Shown: positions 54,745-61,534 of the stretch, piece after piece
How the letters are laid out: each line of letters begins with the position of its first letter
Position numbering within the stretch: position 1 is the stretch's first letter
Made by a program: the position numbers and the translations under genes
The notes under the pieces: model-generated
Database searches by the model: none
The model's input: only the letters and a program-made list of their open reading frames with translations
What the model was told of the DNA's origin: nothing
DNA from: Aestuariivita sp.
Lineage (GTDB): Bacteria; Pseudomonadota; Alphaproteobacteria; Rhodobacterales; Rhodobacteraceae
Assembly: GCA_026709985.1 (NCBI GenBank)
Contig: JAPORY010000054.1
Location: forward strand, 124,001-188,000
DNA length: 64,000 nucleotides
Direction: 5' to 3'

Positions 54745-55223
54745 TAGTATTTTCCAGAGGTGGATCTGATAATCAACCTCCAAGTCTGATAGATTCCGCC
54801 GCAGAGTACGAATACCCCAGCTATCAAGATCGCCGAATATACCCATACGGCTGGTAATCCAGACACCTGCGATATGCGAGACATTCCCCTTTCGGCAAAG
54901 AGTAGTCCTGAGTATGTAATGTAAGAACCGCTCGCGACCGTAGCCAAGCAACCGATCATGTGGAAGGTGCGACCCAACAGGTTTTCAAAAATACTAAGTC
55001 GAAAGTGTGTGTTCTCGAAAGCTGCCCAGCCGGCCCCTATCATAACCAGCCATATCAGAAGTCCTCTCGAAACCTCCTCGGTCCAAAGAATGGGTGGCAG
55101 AAGATCAACATATCTTGAGATGGCTTGGTAGAAAACCATTCCCCCGAGAGCGAGCAAGATCACAGCACAACATAGCCCGATCCCTATGCGGAGCATGCGG
55201 GGGAATGGCACGACTGAAGCCAA
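54744..55223 (-). CDS. TRAP transporter small membrane subunit (DctQ-like)
   Basis: A protein of 159 residues with four membrane segments. DctQ features are VFYQAISRYVDLLPPILWTE, then EVSRGLLIWLVMIGAGWAAF and the conserved HFRLSIFENLL. It starts with TTG 55223, 12 bases after the DctP stop; an ATG at codon 10 (55196) is an alternative. Its stop overlaps the DctM start. Confidence 0.9.
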   Translation of the reverse strand: MASVVPFPRMLRIGIGLCCAVILLALGGMVFYQAISRYVDLLPPILWTEEVSRGLLIWLVMIGAGWAAFENTHFRLSIFENLLGRTFHMIGCLATVASGSYITYSGLLFAERGMSRISQVSGLPAVWVYSAILIAGVFVLCGGIYQTWRLIIRSTSGKY

Positions 55224-55235
55224 TCAGACTTGCAT

Positions 55236-56213
55236 TCAGTTCGAACGAATTTCCGTTACAATTTGCGTCAAGCCGAGCTCTTCGATTACGGCTGCCGCCG
55301 CCGGAGCCACTAATTCAACGATTGCAGCTTTATCTACGTTAACAAAATTCATACCGTGTTTCTCCTTGAGGATCGTGCGGCTCTCAGCGTCAAGACTATG
55401 CTCAAGTTCACGTTGAAATTCGGCAGCTTCCCTTGCAGCCTGAAGAACTGCGGCTTGTTGCGCTCCGTTAAATCCCTCAAAACGCGACTTGGAGAAGACC
55501 AGAGGGCGGGTCACAATTTCGTGCTCGGTCAAAACGTAGTTTGAAGCTTGTTCATGGAATTTCATACGGAGTACCCACTCTGGCTCGTTTTCCAGCGCGT
55601 CAAGGACGTTAAGTTGGAGTGCGTTATAGATTTCGCCATACGCCAGCACAGTTGGTGCTGCCCCGATCGCTCGCCACGATTCTACAAGTAGCGGATTAGC
55701 ATGAAGACGCATTTTCAAGTTATCTAGATTTGTTGGATCAGCAACATTGGGCTTTGAAACGAGGTTTCGAACGGATCCGCCAAAGAACCCTACGATCATC
55801 ACATCACTGTTGTCCGCCATTTTCTGCGAGAGGGTGACACCGATTTCGCCGTCAAGGACGGATTTCCAATGATTGAAATCACGAAACAGAAAAGGGACTG
55901 AAAGAACTTGAATTTCAGGTACCCAATCGGCCATGTTACCGGGAACTGCGGGGAATATGTCGACCTGCCCACCAGCAACTTGCTCGAGGAGTTCGGACCC
56001 GTTCCCGAGTTGTGCGTCAGGGAAGATTTTAAGCGTCATTTCACCGTTTGTGAGTTCCGACAAGCGTTCGCCAAAATATTGTAAACCTTGCCCTTGCGCA
56101 GTTTCAATTGGTCCGACAATGGCTGCTATCAGTTCTTCGGCATGATTGAGTGACGGCGTCAAAATCAAGCTCGCCGCAAGCACGGTAGCTTTTAGTGCGA
56201 GAATAGGTTGCAT
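55236..56213 (-). CDS. TRAP transporter substrate-binding protein (DctP-like)
   Basis: A periplasmic binding protein of 325 residues. ATG 56213 has GAGGA well placed and begins a signal peptide (LALKATVLAASLILTPSLNHA); the frame's longer form is rejected. Mature motifs LTNGEMTLKIFPDAQLGNGSE, with its key part FPDAQLGNGSELLEQV, and DNLKMRLHANPLLVESWRA with NALQLNVLDALENEP are typical; the Arg in LKMRL normally grips a carboxylate, so the ligand is probably a sugar acid or other organic acid. It is the first of the three TRAP genes, after a hairpin. Confidence 0.92.
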   Translation of the reverse strand: MQPILALKATVLAASLILTPSLNHAEELIAAIVGPIETAQGQGLQYFGERLSELTNGEMTLKIFPDAQLGNGSELLEQVAGGQVDIFPAVPGNMADWVPEIQVLSVPFLFRDFNHWKSVLDGEIGVTLSQKMADNSDVMIVGFFGGSVRNLVSKPNVADPTNLDNLKMRLHANPLLVESWRAIGAAPTVLAYGEIYNALQLNVLDALENEPEWVLRMKFHEQASNYVLTEHEIVTRPLVFSKSRFEGFNGAQQAAVLQAAREAAEFQRELEHSLDAESRTILKEKHGMNFVNVDKAAIVELVAPAAAAVIEELGLTQIVTEIRSN

Positions 56214-56246
56214 TTTGGATATCCTCAATTGGTTGTTTGAATAAAT

Positions 56247-56280
56247 AAGCCACTTAATTAGTAACGCACTAAAGTGGCTT
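56247..56280 (-). promoter_or_regulatory. Hairpin between the TIM-barrel gene and dctP
   Basis: Inverted repeat AAGCCACTT / AAGTGGCTT (9 bp) with a loop of about 16 bases, placed just after the TIM-barrel stop on the minus strand and followed by ATTTATT. It may be a leaky terminator or processing site separating enzyme from transporter genes. Its core matches the hairpin at 34190-34223. Confidence 0.55.
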
Positions 56281-56283
56281 GAT

Positions 56284-57144
56284 CTAACAGAATTTCCTGA
56301 AACGCTTAACGATTGTCTTAAGGACTTCGTGGGGATCACGTTTCCACCAGTTTTCAGCCGAAAATATTTCGGCTTCACAATAACCTGTATAGCCAGCGTT
56401 CTCGACTGCGCAACGGATTGATCGAAGGTCGGCCACTCCGTCCCCCATCATTCCACGGTCCAACAACATATCCGAAGTGTCCGCAAGCCAATCACATAAG
56501 TGATAACCCAAGATCCGTCCTTTTGCTTGAGCCTTTAGAGTATCGTGAAGTGTCGTATCCCACCAGACATGGTAAACATCAATTGCGATACCAACGTTTT
56601 GAACACCGATCTGATCGCATAAGGTAAGTGCTTCGGCCGCCGTCATTAGGCAGGTCCGATTCCCCGCCATTGCAGGATTAAGCGGCTCCAGAGCGAGATT
56701 TACATTCCGCGAAGCGGCAAATTCAGCAACCCTAGCCACGCGATCAGCGACAATTTTCTGACTCTCAACGACACCCTTGGTTCCAGGTTCTGGTCCCCCG
56801 CTTACAATCGTCAAGACATTGGTTCCCAAGGCCGCAGCTTGATCAATAGATCGGTGCAAATCGTCCATTATTTCGCGCTCAGAGGGTAACGCGAGCGGTC
56901 CCGTTAAGAACGGGGTGCGGCAAAGTCCAACCACCTCAAGCCCAGCCGCTCGAGTTCTTTCACCAATCTGCTGTGCGCGCCTGCCAAGCTCTCGCCGCCA
57001 AAAGGTAATACCGCCATAACCAAGGGCCGCGCATACATCAATTACTTCTTCGGGAGTCCAGCCGGCGCCGTGACCGTCCAAGTTATGACCAAGCGTTGCC
57101 GTGTTTAATGCCAGCATTGAATGATCGTTCGAGAAGTCGCGCAA
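56284..57144 (-). CDS. Sugar phosphate isomerase/epimerase-like TIM barrel (AP endonuclease family 2)
   Basis: A xylose-isomerase-like protein of 286 residues. Metal-site residues are visible in order: Glu in LALEPLNP, Asp and His in IAIDVYHVWWD, His in ILGYHLCDW, and Glu in GYCEAEIFS. Such proteins epimerise or isomerise free sugars and keto-sugars. It begins with TTG 57144 or possibly ATG 57117; neither has a strong ribosome-binding site, and translation is probably coupled to the DUF993 gene 3 bases upstream. Confidence 0.88.
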   Translation of the reverse strand: MRDFSNDHSMLALNTATLGHNLDGHGAGWTPEEVIDVCAALGYGGITFWRRELGRRAQQIGERTRAAGLEVVGLCRTPFLTGPLALPSEREIMDDLHRSIDQAAALGTNVLTIVSGGPEPGTKGVVESQKIVADRVARVAEFAASRNVNLALEPLNPAMAGNRTCLMTAAEALTLCDQIGVQNVGIAIDVYHVWWDTTLHDTLKAQAKGRILGYHLCDWLADTSDMLLDRGMMGDGVADLRSIRCAVENAGYTGYCEAEIFSAENWWKRDPHEVLKTIVKRFRKFC

Positions 57145-57147
57145 AGT

Positions 57148-58296
57148 TCATAATCCGTAGATTTTCAATAGATGTCGCATCCGATCTATCGCCAAGTCGG
57201 GATCGCGAAAGAGCCCGCATTGATCAGATAACTTGAAGCAATCAATAAAATAGGGAAGTGAACGCGACGATTGGGCACCGTTAACCATGATGAAGTGATT
57301 TTGAAAGCCATTCAGCCAAGCAAGAAAGACAACACCCGTTTTATAATGCTGTGTCGGCGCACAAAAAATATGGCGTGCCAGCGGTACTGTGGGATCCAGA
57401 ATCTCGCGAAATCCATGATTATCTCCCGCTGAAAGTTTGTTCGCTGCGTGAACGGCAACACTAGCCAAGGGATCAAATATTCCGAGGAGCGCGTGCGAGA
57501 AACCGAACTCGTCACCCGCAATAAGTTCGGGAAAATTAAAATCATCCCCAGTATACATCTTTACCGTCTCTGGTAAGCGGCGGCGCATGACAATCTCTTT
57601 TTTCGAATCGAGGAGAGATAATTTGATACCATCAATCTTGGAGACATTTTCTGAAATGATCGCGAGACACGTTTCGAGTGCCAGTTCAAATTGACGCGAT
57701 CCCCAATAGCCGGCAAGCTGTGGGTCAAACATATCGCCTAACCAATGCAAGATGACGGGGCTGTCACAGGAAGACAAGACATTGCGATAAAGAGAAATGT
57801 AATCGTCTCTATGTTTCGCGACACGACACAGAGCGCGAGATGCCATAAGAATAACGCGTCCACCGATTTTTTGAACGGCCTCGACTTGGTCTAGGTAAGC
57901 CCGCTGTACATTTTCAAGAGTCTGGGTTTCGGAAGGATTAAGGTGATCAGTACCGCAACCGTTTGCCACCAAAGCATTGGGTAAGTCTTCTCTTGTATGG
58001 CGAATTAGTCTTAGTGCGTTCTCCCAATCAAGGCCCATCCCGCGTTGTGCGGTATCCATTGCCTCGGCTATGCCCAAGCCTAGTTCCGCCAAGTAACGAC
58101 GAAATGTAAGGGTGCTTTCCCAATCAATTGATGCTGCTTCGGTCGGGTCATCTCGACTTAAAGGATCGGGGACGACATGAGCCGCTGCATAAAAAACCCG
58201 TGCTGAGTTTTGAGTTAAGTTGGTTGGCTTGAGCGGCGATCCGATCAGATTATAGTTCGCGAGGCTGCCACAAGCGTCTGGCAATTGTATTTTCAT
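57148..58296 (-). CDS. DUF993 protein (dihydrodipicolinate-synthase-like TIM barrel)
   Basis: A protein of 382 residues of the DUF993 family, related to class I aldolase-type DHDPS proteins. The segments FYAAAHVVPDPL, DWESTLTFRRYLAELGLGIAE with its core RRYLAELGLGIAEAMDTAQR, and VILHWLGDMFDP are recognisable. The lysine of IDGIKLSLLD is a candidate Schiff-base residue. Genes of this family often sit beside sugar isomerase-like TIM barrels and oxidoreductases in sugar-catabolic clusters, as here. The reaction is unknown; aldol cleavage of a keto-sugar derivative is a guess. Confidence 0.82.
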   Translation of the reverse strand: MKIQLPDACGSLANYNLIGSPLKPTNLTQNSARVFYAAAHVVPDPLSRDDPTEAASIDWESTLTFRRYLAELGLGIAEAMDTAQRGMGLDWENALRLIRHTREDLPNALVANGCGTDHLNPSETQTLENVQRAYLDQVEAVQKIGGRVILMASRALCRVAKHRDDYISLYRNVLSSCDSPVILHWLGDMFDPQLAGYWGSRQFELALETCLAIISENVSKIDGIKLSLLDSKKEIVMRRRLPETVKMYTGDDFNFPELIAGDEFGFSHALLGIFDPLASVAVHAANKLSAGDNHGFREILDPTVPLARHIFCAPTQHYKTGVVFLAWLNGFQNHFIMVNGAQSSRSLPYFIDCFKLSDQCGLFRDPDLAIDRMRHLLKIYGL

Positions 58297-58305
58297 AGGC
58301 CGTCC

Positions 58306-59076
58306 TTAGAATCGCGTGACAAGCATGCCGCCGTCGACTGAAATCACTTGGCCCGTAGTGTACGGAATACGATCGGTTGCAAGAGACGCAATGACGGTAC
58401 CAAGTTCTTCGGGTCGCCCGACGCGGGGAAACAGACAAAGACCTTCCTCGGCTCGTTTTTGATATTCCTTTATGACTACTTTTGTCATTTCGGTTGCTAT
58501 GAGACCGGGTTGTACGTCAAAAACGGGAATATTTTCTGTCCCTAATCGAACCGCAAAAGTCTTGGAGATCATTGCCGACGCGGCTTTTGATGCGCAATAT
58601 TCCGATCGAGCAACGGCAACGGCTGCGGCGTTTGCTGATGTCACATTAATTATGGAATAATGTAAGCTGGGGTCTCTTTGAGAAGATAGCCAGCGTTTTA
58701 CGACATTTTGTGACAAAAAGAATAAGGCTTTTGTATTGACATCAAAGCATCGGTCGTAACTTTCTTCTGTTACTTCCAACGGGTCGCCACGGTTTAGGAC
58801 GCTAACGCCTGCGTTATTTATCAAGGTCGTTATTTGCCCGATATCGGTTTCAATTATGTCTAAGATCGCGTCATATTGACTAACTTTGCGAACATCGAAT
58901 GCAACTTTACAAGCCTTGACGCCGTGGGCTTGAACAGCTTGAGCCGCATCGTCCAATTCTCTGCTGACGGCGCGAGCGTTCAACGCAATATTAAATCCTG
59001 CCTTTGCGAGTTGAATTGCGGTTGCAAGTCCAATGCCTCGGCTTGACCCCGTAATTAGCGCAACTTGCTTGCTCAT
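58306..59076 (-). CDS. Short-chain dehydrogenase/reductase (3-ketoacyl-reductase-like)
   Basis: A NAD(P)-dependent oxidoreductase of 256 residues. The coenzyme motif is [15 protein letters not shown], with NNAG in [11 protein letters not shown]. The catalytic Ser lies in [11 protein letters not shown] and the Tyr-Lys pair in EYCASKAA. The C-terminus has QVISVDGG. Its ATG overlaps the acyl-CoA dehydrogenase stop by 4 bases. It could act on a hydroxyacyl-CoA or on a sugar hydroxyl; both neighbours (acyl-CoA dehydrogenase upstream, sugar enzymes downstream) are compatible. Confidence 0.92.
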   Translation of the reverse strand: MSKQVALITGSSRGIGLATAIQLAKAGFNIALNARAVSRELDDAAQAVQAHGVKACKVAFDVRKVSQYDAILDIIETDIGQITTLINNAGVSVLNRGDPLEVTEESYDRCFDVNTKALFFLSQNVVKRWLSSQRDPSLHYSIINVTSANAAAVAVARSEYCASKAASAMISKTFAVRLGTENIPVFDVQPGLIATEMTKVVIKEYQKRAEEGLCLFPRVGRPEELGTVIASLATDRIPYTTGQVISVDGGMLVTRF

Positions 59077-60218
59077 TGATGTGCACCATACCGTAACAAT
59101 TCACGAGCAATGATTGTCCGTTGGATTTGGTTTGTGCCTTCGTAGATTTGGGTAATTTTTGCGTCGCGGTATAATCGCTCAACTTCAAATCCACGGATAT
59201 ACCCGGAACCGCCAAATACTTGCACGGCGTCTGCAGTACGTGCGACCGCTACGTCACTTGCAAAACATTTGGCCATGGAACAGGCTTTTGTTGCATTCGT
59301 TTTGTCGTCAATTTTGTGGGCCGCAGAATGCACAAGTAATCGTGCGGCTTCAACATCTGTAGCAATGTCTGCGAGCAACCACTGCACACCCTGAAACTCT
59401 GAAATTGCCTTATTGAACTGTTTCCTTTGTTTGGCGTATTCCGTCGCGGCTTCAAGGCCAGCTTGCGTAACTCCAACGGCTAGCGCACCGATACCGACAC
59501 GGCCTTTGTCCAGTACGCTCATCATCATATGAAAGCCGCGACCAGGGGAACCTAAGAGCGTATCGGCCGGTAATTCGACATTATCAAAGGTCAAGGAACC
59601 CACTTGGCTTGCTCTTTGTCCCATCTTGTCTTCTTTGGGCCCACGCGTGACGCCCTTTAGATTGAGATCAACAATGAAGATAGACATCCCCCGATGTCCA
59701 GCTTCCGGGTCGGTTCTAGCGAGTACAAATCCAACATCGGCAATCGGGGCATTGTGAATCCATATCTTCTGTCCATTCAATAGCCAACCATTTTCGTTCG
59801 CTGTTGCCGTGGTGCGAATATTCGAAACATCCGTTCCAGCTTCAGGTTCAGTAATGCAGTAAGCGGCCCATTTTTCGGCGGATAGGATATCTACAAGCCA
59901 TTGTGATTGTTGTGTGTCGGTTCCGTACGAAACAAGGAGTGTGGAAATAAGCTCGACAAGTCCGCATTGATCAGCGACAGATGCATAGCCGCGTGACAGT
60001 TCTTCCATAACAATTGCGTATGTGAGCGTATTAAATCCGGGGCCGTTTAGGCGCTCAGGAACGGTAATTCCAAATAATCCTAGTTCCGCCATTTTTTTGT
60101 ATATTTCAGTCGGAAATCGCGACTCGCGATCAAGCATTTCAGCTTCAGGACGAATGACGTTCTCGGCAAATTGCCGAGTCATTTCGCGAACCTGAGTAAT
60201 TTCTTCAGTTAGATTCAT
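59073..60218 (-). CDS. Acyl-CoA dehydrogenase
   Basis: A FAD enzyme of 381 residues introducing a double bond next to an acyl-CoA thioester. The signature [19 protein letters not shown], the flavin-binding [11 protein letters not shown] and [19 protein letters not shown] with [18 protein letters not shown] are present. The catalytic base is probably Glu360 in [11 protein letters not shown], as in short- and medium-chain enzymes. It is the first gene of the minus-strand operon, with the perfect operator copy 7 just 12 bases before its ATG. No electron-transfer flavoprotein genes are in the window. Confidence 0.95.
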   Translation of the reverse strand: MNLTEEITQVREMTRQFAENVIRPEAEMLDRESRFPTEIYKKMAELGLFGITVPERLNGPGFNTLTYAIVMEELSRGYASVADQCGLVELISTLLVSYGTDTQQSQWLVDILSAEKWAAYCITEPEAGTDVSNIRTTATANENGWLLNGQKIWIHNAPIADVGFVLARTDPEAGHRGMSIFIVDLNLKGVTRGPKEDKMGQRASQVGSLTFDNVELPADTLLGSPGRGFHMMMSVLDKGRVGIGALAVGVTQAGLEAATEYAKQRKQFNKAISEFQGVQWLLADIATDVEAARLLVHSAAHKIDDKTNATKACSMAKCFASDVAVARTADAVQVFGGSGYIRGFEVERLYRDAKITQIYEGTNQIQRTIIARELLRYGAHQ

Positions 60219-60229
60219 TTAATTCTCTT

Positions 60230-60245
60230 GTAACTATCTAGTTAC
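60230..60245. promoter_or_regulatory. Operator-like palindrome copy 7 (best copy)
   Basis: GTAACTATCTAGTTAC: two perfect 7-base arms (GTAACTA / TAGTTAC) around a 2-base centre. It lies directly before the acyl-CoA dehydrogenase gene on the minus strand, in the spacer divergent with the aldo/keto reductase. Used as the reference for all other copies. Confidence 0.85.
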
Positions 60246-60325
60246 TCACTTAAGATATAGGAATTAATTGGTCAAGAAAATTCGTCATATAGTTTTTTCT
60301 TGCAAGAAGTGTTGGATGATTATAA

Positions 60326-60341
60326 ATAACTATTTAGTTAC
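60326..60341. promoter_or_regulatory. Operator-like palindrome copy 8
   Basis: ATAACTATTTAGTTAC matches the best copy at 14 of 16 positions. It lies 15 bases before the ATG of the aldo/keto reductase at 60357. A -35-like TTGCAA (60300-60305) with TAAATA (60323-60328, spacing 17) places it at the -10/+1 region, the same arrangement as at the small-RNA locus. Confidence 0.8.
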
Positions 60342-60356
60342 TGATGGGGGAATGCA

Positions 60357-61373
60357 ATGAAGCCAGATCAGAAGGTAAAATTTGGACGGGTCGATATTGA
60401 GGTTACCGCCTTTGGGTTTGGCACTGCGCCGATAGGAAACATTTTTCGCGAAATCAATGAACAGACAGCCGGTGCGATGATTGAGCGGGCATGGGACGCA
60501 GGAGTTCGATATTTTGATACCGCACCGATGTACGGTCACGGGCTCTCAGAACTTCGGACCGGGCAAGGACTGCGGTGGAAAAACCGCGAGGAGTTTCTGT
60601 TATCGACAAAAGTTGGTCGTATTCTACAGCCAGCTCGGAGACAAGATATTGATTTTGCGCCATGGACCAATGCGGCTCCGTTCACGATGCACTTTGACTA
60701 CAGTTATGATGCAACGATGCGATCTTTTGAAGATAGCTTGCAAAGACTTGCCCTTGAAAGCGTTGATATTTGCTTCATTCACGACATTGACGTTTTCACT
60801 CGCGGTAAGGAACAGCCAGAGGCATTCAAACAAGCGATGGACGGGTCATGGAGAGCGTTGGAGAAGCTTAGGAGTGAGGGCGTGGTTAAGGCGATTGGTG
60901 TCGGATGCAATGAATGGGAAGTTTGTCACTCGGCGCTCAAGCAGAGGGACTTTGATTGTTTCCTGTTGGCGGGGAGATATACGCTCTTGGAACAAGATGC
61001 GCTTTATGCATTTTTGCCGCTGTGTGAAGAGCGCGGCGCGGCAGTTGTTGTTGGCGGTGGTTTTAACTCCGGTATTTTGGCGACGGGCGCGGTAGCAGGT
61101 GCAAAATACAATTACGGACCGGCCCCGCAAGAGGTCATGGAAAAGGTCAAGAAAATCGAAGCTGTTTGCTCAGATTATGAAGTTCCGCTTCCGGCCGCAG
61201 CACTCCAATTTGTTGTCGCACATCCAGCTATTCCGACATTCATGGCTGGAACGCGAACAGTTCAGCAACTTGAGCAAAATTTGGACTGGTTCTCACACTC
61301 TATTCCCTCGGAATTTTGGCTTGAATTAAAAAGCAAACGTCTACTTCGAGAGGAAGCACCAACGCCTTCATAG
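60357..61373 (+). CDS. Aldo/keto reductase (D-threo-aldose 1-dehydrogenase-like)
   Basis: A protein of 338 residues close in pattern to D-threo-aldose/L-fucose 1-dehydrogenases and pyridoxal dehydrogenases. The opening FGTAPIGNIFREI, Asp and Tyr in RYFDTAPMYGHGLSE, Lys in LLSTKVGRIL and His in ICFIHDIDVF complete the tetrad, and ALQFVVAHPAIPTFMAGTR binds coenzyme. These enzymes oxidise free aldoses at C1 to lactones. It is divergent from the acyl-CoA dehydrogenase operon, has its own operator copy, and is followed 161 bases later by the glucan-lyase-like gene. Confidence 0.9.
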   Translation: MKPDQKVKFGRVDIEVTAFGFGTAPIGNIFREINEQTAGAMIERAWDAGVRYFDTAPMYGHGLSELRTGQGLRWKNREEFLLSTKVGRILQPARRQDIDFAPWTNAAPFTMHFDYSYDATMRSFEDSLQRLALESVDICFIHDIDVFTRGKEQPEAFKQAMDGSWRALEKLRSEGVVKAIGVGCNEWEVCHSALKQRDFDCFLLAGRYTLLEQDALYAFLPLCEERGAAVVVGGGFNSGILATGAVAGAKYNYGPAPQEVMEKVKKIEAVCSDYEVPLPAAALQFVVAHPAIPTFMAGTRTVQQLEQNLDWFSHSIPSEFWLELKSKRLLREEAPTPS

Positions 61374-61534
61374 TCGATTAGTCAACTAATCAATAAGAAA
61401 TCGCTTTGCTTTTAGCAAATTTGCCTCACCCGAGCCGATTACCTGCCGACATTATTCGTAACGAAGTCAATGCCTTGTATACCGCGTCTGGAATTGAGGC
61501 TTCATCCCAACTTCCTCAAATCAGGGAACATTCA

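Noticed and set aside
54745..54951. 69-residue N-terminal extension of the DctM frame
   Set aside because: It lies inside dctQ, and the family start MEPVILMF at 54744 overlaps the dctQ stop by one base as expected for coupled genes.
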